Shown: positions 1-5,403 of the stretch, in pieces
Numbering within the stretch: the stretch's first letter is position 1
Layout: the number at the start of each line of letters is the position of its first letter
Source of the DNA: an uncultured Bacteroidales bacterium
Lineage (GTDB): Bacteria > Bacteroidota > Bacteroidia > Bacteroidales > UBA932
Length of the DNA stretch: 12,148 bases
Direction of reading: 5' to 3'
Assembly: GCA_900546445.1 (NCBI GenBank)
Contig: URCV01000047.1
Span: 1 to 12,148, forward strand
Program-made: the position numbers and the translations under genes
Notes under the pieces: generated by a model
Told to the model about the DNA's origin: nothing
Databases searched by the model: none
Seen by the model: only the letters and a program-made list of their open reading frames with translations

Positions 1-938
1 GCATCTTCAATATGTCTAACGACAAGGAGTGGTGCTTATTGGCCAATTATTGCGACAAATCCCTGCTTCGAAACATCACGGCGATGGAGATTTCCCGTAG
101 GCTCGGCTTCAGCTGGACTCCTAAGATGACTTCGGTAGAGTTCTATCTGAATGGAAGATACGAGGGCGTCTACACATTCTGCGAGCATAAGAAAGTCTCA
201 AAGGAGAGGGTTAACATAAATGTCGACGCCGGAGACATACTCTTCGAGATAGAGCAAAGCCTCGACGAGCCTGTCTGCTGGACCACGCAGCACGGTGCAC
301 CGATGATGTTCACTGACCCGAAGAACCCTACCGCCGAGCAGACTGCCTATGCCAAGTCCTTCTTCAAGGGATTCGAAGACGCGCTCTGGGCCAAGCAATT
401 CTCGACCGTATACTCGCAGTACATAGACAAGGATTCCTTCATCGACAATTTCATAATCCAGGAACTTACGAAGAATGTGGACGGGAACCTCAGGAAGAGC
501 ACTTTCCTAACCCTTCCGAAAAACGGGAAGTTGGAGATGTATCACGTCTGGGACTTCGACATCACTTTAGGAAACTGCGATTACTATAACGACGGATTGC
601 CTACATGGAAAGGTTGGTGGATAAAGGACCAGGGTGCGATAGGTCGAAACCACGGCTGGTATTACAGGCTCTTTATGGACCCTGACTTTACGGCTCAGGT
701 AAAGGCCAGATGGATAGATGTTTATCCGCAGCTTGAGACGATACCGGACTTTATCGACAAGCAGGTGAAGATTCTCGGCGATGCGCCTGACAGAAATTTC
801 AAGCGCTGGAACATATTGAATACTTATGTATGGCCTAACGCTAAGGTTACCGGCTCTTATGTCGGAGAAGTGGATTGGCTGAAAGAAAACTATAAAAATA
901 GACTGGAATGGCTGGATTCTCAAATAAGAAGCTGGTAG
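1..938 (+). CDS. CotH kinase family protein, C-terminal part (5' end outside window)
   Basis: This reading frame is open from the window edge (first full codon at base 3) to TAG at 936-938, so the ATG at 12 is an internal Met and the true start lies upstream. The residues WCLLANYCDKSLLRN near the left edge match the CotH block that normally follows an N-terminal segment. Next come G-R-Y-E-G-V-Y and a KERVNI-like stretch, the E-L-x-K-N-x-D-G block with a following K-S (about 460-500), and WDFDITLGN (549-575), the Asp-rich putative nucleotide/metal site. CotH proteins are atypical kinases; B. subtilis CotH phosphorylates spore-coat proteins, while the Bacteroidota members are mostly secreted or surface proteins of unknown substrate. 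The protein ends right after the kinase-like fold, with no C-terminal lectin or sorting domain. Its last 31 bases overlap the next gene. The family call is firm; the substrate is unknown. Confidence 0.88.
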   Translation, partial: IFNMSNDKEWCLLANYCDKSLLRNITAMEISRRLGFSWTPKMTSVEFYLNGRYEGVYTFCEHKKVSKERVNINVDAGDILFEIEQSLDEPVCWTTQHGAPMMFTDPKNPTAEQTAYAKSFFKGFEDALWAKQFSTVYSQYIDKDSFIDNFIIQELTKNVDGNLRKSTFLTLPKNGKLEMYHVWDFDITLGNCDYYNDGLPTWKGWWIKDQGAIGRNHGWYYRLFMDPDFTAQVKARWIDVYPQLETIPDFIDKQVKILGDAPDRNFKRWNILNTYVWPNAKVTGSYVGEVDWLKENYKNRLEWLDSQIRSW

Positions 939-2407
939 TTAGCCTGCTCGTTCTCTCCTCTCTAAATGCTGCGGCCTATGACGTGCGTACGGATTTGCAG
1001 AATTTGGATAATGTGCTTTCGCAGAGCGAAGAGTTCGAATTGATTAGAAATAACCGTGTTCAGCGCCTGGAGTTGGAGTTGAATTCGGAGTATTCTCGCG
1101 ACGATGCCAGAAAGTATGCCTTGTTCACTACTCTTTTCGAAGAGTATTATCCATATCAGTTCGACAAGGCTATGGATGTGCTCAATCGTCAGGAGAAACT
1201 CGCTGCGAAACTGAATGATAAGGAGTTAATTACCCAAACCATCCTTCGAAAGGCCAATCTCTACACTACTGGAGGTTTCTATAAGGAAGCCGAAGATGTA
1301 ATATCGGGGGTGGATACGCTTTCGTTCTCCCGCGCGAGCAAGCTTATATGGTACGATTTCCGTCAGCGCTACTGTCACGACTTCCTCTCGAAGGACAGAA
1401 AGTCTAGCCAAGCGGAGTACTATAGGTTGAAATATATGGAGTTATGTTTCGAGGGTACTTTTGCCTACGACTATATGAGTCTCGTGGATGCTTTTTCTAT
1501 GGAGCATTATAATCAAGCGCGAGAAATAGCCGAGAGTCTGATTCCTCTATATCCTATGAACTCACACGAATACGCGAAGATTACGTATTGGCTGGGACTG
1601 ATATGCGGGCGTACGGGTGATTTGATCTCGGAATTGCACTGGTACTGCGAGTCGGCTAAGGCTGACGTGAGCTGCGCGGTAAAGGACAATGCTTCTCTTC
1701 ATAGTGTGGCGATGAACTTGATAGCTCAAAAACTTGAAATCGAAAGGGCCTTCAGATATACCCAAAAGGCTATGACCGATGCCTTGTTCTATAATTCTAA
1801 TCTCAGGCTCAATCAGATAGTTCGAAGTCTTCCTTATATAGAGGCGGCCTATTCCGCCCAGAGGGACAGAACGGAAAAGAAGCTGACGGTGATGCTTTGG
1901 ATTATGATATGCTTGGCAGTGGGTCTTTTGGTTTTCGTCCTGATGTACCAGATAAACAATGTGCGTCTGAAAAAGGCCATCGAATCCCTAAATGAGGCGA
2001 GTGCAGCTAAAGAGGCGTTCTTAGGATTGTTCCTTACGATGAGCTCTTCAAATCTGGACAAGCTCAAGCCTTTCCTGACTCGTTCGCAGCTTGAAGCGGA
2101 ATTCAAGAATTTCTACAATTCCTTCGACACGGCCTTCGTTCAGCTTTACCCGAATTTCGTAGAGGAGTTCAATTCGCTTCTCAAGCCGGAAGCCAGAATT
2201 ACCCTTAAGAAGGGAGAATTGTTGAACACGGAGCTTCGTATTTTCGCGCTCGTAAGATTAGGTGTGGACAAGTCAAGTCACATCGCGTCCCTTCTTCGAT
2301 ACTCGGTAAACACCATTTATAACTACCGAACCCAGATTAGAACGGCTGCAATCAACCAAGACATCCCTTTCGAGGAGCAATTGAACCATCTGGAAGGCCG
2401 TAGATAA
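908..2407 (+). CDS. DUF6377-type membrane-tethered HTH regulator (signal peptide, TPR-like, TM, HTH)
   Basis: The product is 499 aa. Residues 1-23 form a signal peptide (K7-K8, hydrophobic core, A-A-A before Y24), which supports the ATG at 908 even though it lies inside the CotH gene; the next in-frame Met is far downstream. Residues about 35-310 are helical and TPR-like, predicted periplasmic. One membrane helix lies at about 326-347 (V-M-L-W-I-M...F-V-L-M-Y). A coiled linker follows, then a conserved C-terminal module at about 370-480 including LYPNFVEEFNSLL, KGELLNTELRIFALVRLG (about 434-451) and a LuxR-like helix-turn-helix around RYSVNTIYNYRTQIR (about 461-475). This arrangement matches the Bacteroidota DUF6377 family, a group of presumed transcriptional regulators without known signal. 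No kinase or receiver domain is present. It probably senses a periplasmic or envelope cue and binds DNA from the inner membrane. The 31-base overlap suggests translational coupling to CotH. Function beyond that is inference. Confidence 0.85.
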   Translation: MAGFSNKKLVVSLLVLSSLNAAAYDVRTDLQNLDNVLSQSEEFELIRNNRVQRLELELNSEYSRDDARKYALFTTLFEEYYPYQFDKAMDVLNRQEKLAAKLNDKELITQTILRKANLYTTGGFYKEAEDVISGVDTLSFSRASKLIWYDFRQRYCHDFLSKDRKSSQAEYYRLKYMELCFEGTFAYDYMSLVDAFSMEHYNQAREIAESLIPLYPMNSHEYAKITYWLGLICGRTGDLISELHWYCESAKADVSCAVKDNASLHSVAMNLIAQKLEIERAFRYTQKAMTDALFYNSNLRLNQIVRSLPYIEAAYSAQRDRTEKKLTVMLWIMICLAVGLLVFVLMYQINNVRLKKAIESLNEASAAKEAFLGLFLTMSSSNLDKLKPFLTRSQLEAEFKNFYNSFDTAFVQLYPNFVEEFNSLLKPEARITLKKGELLNTELRIFALVRLGVDKSSHIASLLRYSVNTIYNYRTQIRTAAINQDIPFEEQLNHLEGRR

Positions 2408-2438
2408 TCTACTTTTTTACAAACTTAGATAACTGATT

Positions 2439-2473
2439 AGTAGGAAATTAATTTTTAATTTCCTACTTTTTTT
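2439..2473 (+). terminator. Intrinsic terminator after the CotH/DUF6377 unit
   Basis: A perfect 12-base-pair inverted repeat (AGTAGGAAATTA at 2439-2450, TAATTTCCTACT at 2456-2467) with a 5-base loop is followed by six further Ts at 2468-2473. It begins 31 bases after the regulator stop at 2407. The stem is AT-rich, but the perfect pairing and T-run fit a Rho-independent terminator for plus-strand transcription. No T-run follows in the opposite direction, so it looks unidirectional. It separates the CotH/regulator unit from uvrA. Confidence 0.85.
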
Positions 2474-2492
2474 CTCTATACTACATTTGTAA

Positions 2493-2525
2493 TTGATTAT
2501 AGAGAGTGGATTATGACTAAATTTG
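2493..2525 (+). promoter_or_regulatory. Candidate Bacteroidota-type promoter upstream of uvrA (distal)
   Basis: TAAATTTG at 2518-2525 fits the Bacteroidota sigma-ABfr -7 consensus TAnnTTTG. A TTG at 2493-2495 lies 22 bases upstream, slightly wider than the usual -33 spacing. A start near 2530-2533 would give a leader of about 155 bases before the uvrA ATG at 2689. A further match, TACATTTG at 2482-2489, has no evident -33 element. The assignment rests on consensus matching in an AT-rich stretch, where chance matches are common. Confidence 0.4.
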
Positions 2526-2542
2526 CAACATCAGTTTAGCCT

Positions 2543-2632
2543 ATGAAAAACTTTTTCTCTATTCTGGAGAAAGTTAATGTTATTATTAAGAAAAAGGATA
2601 AAAAATCCTATTTTACAAGTAGTTTTGTTTAA
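2543..2632 (+). other. Possible 29-codon small ORF in the uvrA leader
   Basis: An ATG at 2543 opens a frame of 29 codons ending in TAA at 2630-2632. The peptide begins MKNFFSILEK and has a Lys-rich middle (K-K-K-D-K-K). It starts about 10 bases after the start site predicted from the TAAATTTG box at 2518-2525 and ends 5 bases before the leader palindrome. It could be a leader peptide, a small protein, or chance: an AT-rich spacer with abundant AAA and TTT codons easily yields such frames. No homology is recognised. Confidence 0.15.
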
Positions 2633-2637
2633 TTTTG
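2620..2637 (+). promoter_or_regulatory. Two adjacent -7-like boxes just upstream of uvrA (proximal)
   Basis: TAGTTTTG (2620-2627) and TAATTTTG (2630-2637, followed by CA) both match TAnnTTTG. No TTG is found at the expected -33 distance for either. If the first box is used, transcription would begin near 2634 and the palindrome at 2638-2671 would sit at the very 5' end of the mRNA. If the second is used, the start site would fall inside the left arm of the palindrome, which would then act more naturally as a DNA operator. Confidence 0.35.
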
Positions 2638-2671
2638 CAAATGGGAACGGGTGGAGTACCGGTCCCATTTG
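2638..2671 (+). promoter_or_regulatory. Imperfect palindrome / stem-loop in the uvrA leader
   Basis: The left arm CAAATGGGAACGG (2638-2650) pairs with the right arm CCGGTCCCATTTG (2659-2671) at 12 of 13 positions, with one A-G mismatch and an 8-base loop. It ends 17 bases before the preferred uvrA ATG at 2689. It could be a 5' mRNA hairpin that stabilises or regulates the message, or a binding site for a dimeric repressor of uvrA. The following T-content (ATCTTTTATC) is too interrupted for a clear terminator, though attenuation is not excluded. It does not contain the Proteobacterial LexA box CTGT-N8-ACAG. Confidence 0.55.
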
Positions 2672-2688
2672 ATCTTTTATCATTACCT

Positions 2689-5403
2689 ATGTCCGAAGGA
2701 TTGGAATACATAAAAATACGTGGAGCTAATGCTCATAACTTGAAGAATGTCGATGTGGACATCCCGCGCGACAAATTTACCGTCATTACCGGGCTCAGCG
2801 GCTCGGGGAAGTCGTCATTGGCATTCGATACCATATATGCCGAAGGGCAGCGCCGCTACCTTAACACGCTTTCCCCTTATGCCAAGCAGTTTATAGGCGT
2901 ACTGGAAAAGCCCGAGGTGGAGAGCATCGAAGGTCTTAGCCCGATTATCGCCATAGAGCAGAAGACGACGGGTTCGAACCCTCGCTCTACCGTGGGTACC
3001 ATTACGGAGATTTCCGACTACCTGCGTCTGTTGTATTCGAAGGCCTCGACTGCCTACTCTCCGGTAAGCGGGGAAGAGATGGTGCGTTATACCGATGCCC
3101 AGATAGTCGAGCTGATACTCAAGACTTTCTCGGGGAAGAAGTGCATATTGCTTTCGCCGCTGGTTCGCGGAAGGAAGGGTAACTATCGTGACCTTTTCGA
3201 GAATCTAAGTAAGAAAGGGTTCACGCAGGTGCGCATCGACGGGCAGATCCGAGAACTCTACGATACAGATTCGCTAGATAGGTACAAGGCCCACTTCATA
3301 GAGCTCGTGGTAGATAAGATGAAACCTACCGATTCGGACGTGGCGCGAATTCGCAATTCGGTCCAGCTCGCTCTCGATATGGGAAAGGGAAGCGTAAGCA
3401 TTCTGGACGTGGAGTCCGGACAGCTGCACCATTACTCTAAGCATTTGATAGATCCGGTGACGGGCGTATCGCTTCTGGAACCTGCCCCACATTCTTTCTC
3501 GTTCAACTCGCCTGAGGGTTATTGCCCGCATTGTAAGGGACTTGGCGTGATACAGGATGTGGATATGAATAAGATCATTCCGGATAGGGAGGTGAGCATA
3601 GCCGACGGGGGAATAGTCCCGCTGGGTAAGGTTAGGACCACTAAGAAGTTCGACATAATACATTCCATAGCGAGAAAATACGGGTTCTCCATCTACGATC
3701 CCATATCTTCGCTCCCGGACGACGTAATATCGCTGTTGGTCTACGGCTCAGATGAATATTTTAGAGTAGGCGAGGGTAATTTCTCGGAGATGACGACTTG
3801 GTCAGGAGTGGTCGACGACATAGAGGACAAGGTCACATGTCCCGTGTGCGGCGGCTCGCGCCTAAAGCCCGAGACTAATTGCTTTAAGATAGACGGGAAG
3901 ACCATAACCGAAGTCAGCAATATGGAAATCAGCGAATTGAAGCTTTGGTTCGATTCACTTCCGGGAAAACTTACGGGGCGCTCGGCCGTGGTGGCTCAAG
4001 ACATCTTGAAGGAGCTTTCCGAAAGGGTGGCCTTCTTGATAGACGTGGGACTGGAATACCTTACGTTGAACCGCGCCACAGCCTCTCTTTCGGGTGGAGA
4101 AAGTCAGCGAATAAGGCTTGCGACCCAGATAGGCTCGCGTCTGGTGAATGTCATTTACATTCTGGACGAGCCTTCGATTGGCCTGCACCAAAAAGACAAC
4201 AGAAAGCTCATATCATCGCTGCAGAAGCTGCGCGACGAGGGAAATACCGTGATAGTGGTCGAGCACGACGAGGAAACTATGCGAAGTGCGGACTGGATAG
4301 TGGACGTGGGCCCGGGAGCCGGCATAAACGGCGGACACATCTGCTACAGCGGTCCCGTGCGCGACATCAAGTCTTCGGTGGAGGTGCCTGCTGCGAGGCG
4401 TCCGGGTAACGGGCTGTTTCTCACCATTCGCGGCGCTCGCGGAAATAACCTGAAGAACATCGACGTGGCCTTCCCGCTGGGAACGTTCATCGGAATCAGC
4501 GGCGTCTCCGGTTCGGGCAAATCCACTCTCATCAACGAGACCCTGATGCCCATCCTTAAGGGCCAATTCTATCACCTGAAGCAAAAGCCATTGGCATACG
4601 ATAGTCTGGAGGGCATCGAGAACATCGATAAGGTGGTGGAGATAGACCAGAGCCCGATTGGCCGTACGCCACGTTCGAACCCGGCGACCTTTACCGGGGT
4701 GTGGTCGGACATTCGCACTCTTTTCGAGCAGACGCCCGATGCGAAGGTGCGGGGATTTAAGGCCGGCAGGTTCTCCTTTAATGTGGAAGGTGGCCGCTGC
4801 GAAGAGTGCAAGGGGTCAGGCATCAAGCAGATAGAGATGAATTTCCTACCTACGGTGAATGTGGTGTGTCCGGCATGCGGAGGGAAGCGCTATAAGGAAG
4901 ACACGCTGTGCGTGCTGTATAAAGGAAAGAGTATCGACGATGTGCTGGAGATGCCTATAAGCGAGGCCTATGAGTTCTTCAAGGCGAATCCTAAGATAGC
5001 TCCGAAACTAAAGGCGCTCGTGGATGTGGGTCTGGGCTATGTGCATCTGGGCCAGTCAAGCGTCACTCTGTCCGGAGGCGAGAGCCAGAGAATGAAGCTT
5101 GCGTCGGAACTCTCGAAGAAGGCGACGGGGAAGACCCTCTATATGCTGGACGAGCCTACTACAGGCTTGCATTTCGAGGATGTGAAGGTGCTCCTCGGAG
5201 TGCTTCAAAAACTTGTGGACCAGGGAAATACTGTGATAGTGATAGAGCACAACCTCGATGTGCTCAAGTCTGTGGACTATCTTATAGACATGGGCCCCTG
5301 CGGTGGAGGAAAGGGCGGCTACGTGATGGCCCAAGGCACTCCCGAGCAAGTGTCCACGAATCCCGATTCCGTTACAGGCAGATTCCTGAAGGAGGTACTA
5401 TAA
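2689..5403 (+). CDS. uvrA: UvrABC excinuclease subunit A
   Basis: UvrA is the damage-sensing ABC ATPase of nucleotide excision repair; it acts in the cytoplasm as a dimer and loads UvrB at lesions. From the ATG at 2689 the product is 904 aa, slightly shorter than the 940 aa of E. coli UvrA. Motifs: Walker A GLSGSGKSS 35-43; signature LSGGESQR 467-474 with Walker B YILDEPS near 490; second Walker A GVSGSGKST 605-613; second signature 794-801 with Walker B YMLDEPT near 820. The C-terminal zinc module is intact (C704, C707, C727, C730). The N-terminal zinc module keeps only C279 and C282; its first CxxC is replaced by D-P-V-T-G at 255-259, which I recall as a tendency in Bacteroidota UvrA. In-frame TTG 2635 and ATG 2641 would add 18 or 16 residues unlike the family, so 2689, giving MSEGLEYIKIRGANAHNLKN, is preferred. 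The gene appears monocistronic. Confidence 0.95.
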   Translation: MSEGLEYIKIRGANAHNLKNVDVDIPRDKFTVITGLSGSGKSSLAFDTIYAEGQRRYLNTLSPYAKQFIGVLEKPEVESIEGLSPIIAIEQKTTGSNPRSTVGTITEISDYLRLLYSKASTAYSPVSGEEMVRYTDAQIVELILKTFSGKKCILLSPLVRGRKGNYRDLFENLSKKGFTQVRIDGQIRELYDTDSLDRYKAHFIELVVDKMKPTDSDVARIRNSVQLALDMGKGSVSILDVESGQLHHYSKHLIDPVTGVSLLEPAPHSFSFNSPEGYCPHCKGLGVIQDVDMNKIIPDREVSIADGGIVPLGKVRTTKKFDIIHSIARKYGFSIYDPISSLPDDVISLLVYGSDEYFRVGEGNFSEMTTWSGVVDDIEDKVTCPVCGGSRLKPETNCFKIDGKTITEVSNMEISELKLWFDSLPGKLTGRSAVVAQDILKELSERVAFLIDVGLEYLTLNRATASLSGGESQRIRLATQIGSRLVNVIYILDEPSIGLHQKDNRKLISSLQKLRDEGNTVIVVEHDEETMRSADWIVDVGPGAGINGGHICYSGPVRDIKSSVEVPAARRPGNGLFLTIRGARGNNLKNIDVAFPLGTFIGISGVSGSGKSTLINETLMPILKGQFYHLKQKPLAYDSLEGIENIDKVVEIDQSPIGRTPRSNPATFTGVWSDIRTLFEQTPDAKVRGFKAGRFSFNVEGGRCEECKGSGIKQIEMNFLPTVNVVCPACGGKRYKEDTLCVLYKGKSIDDVLEMPISEAYEFFKANPKIAPKLKALVDVGLGYVHLGQSSVTLSGGESQRMKLASELSKKATGKTLYMLDEPTTGLHFEDVKVLLGVLQKLVDQGNTVIVIEHNLDVLKSVDYLIDMGPCGGGKGGYVMAQGTPEQVSTNPDSVTGRFLKEVL

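Noticed and set aside
2549..2609. Two weak inverted repeats in the uvrA leader (TTTCTC 2554-2559 with GAGAAA 2567-2572; AGGAT 2595-2599 with ATCCT 2605-2609)
   Set aside because: Stems of 5-6 base pairs in AT-rich sequence are expected by chance, and neither has a clean T-run or obvious function.
2635..2688. Upstream TTG (2635) and ATG (2641) as uvrA starts
   Set aside because: The added 16-18 residues (MGTGGVPVPFDLL...) do not resemble UvrA N-termini, and the ATG at 2641 lies inside the palindrome. The choice is not certain.
3945..4409. A 154-codon plus-strand open frame inside uvrA
   Set aside because: It is an out-of-frame shadow of the Walker B and linker region of uvrA; its Arg/Gly/Ser-rich product has no domain features.
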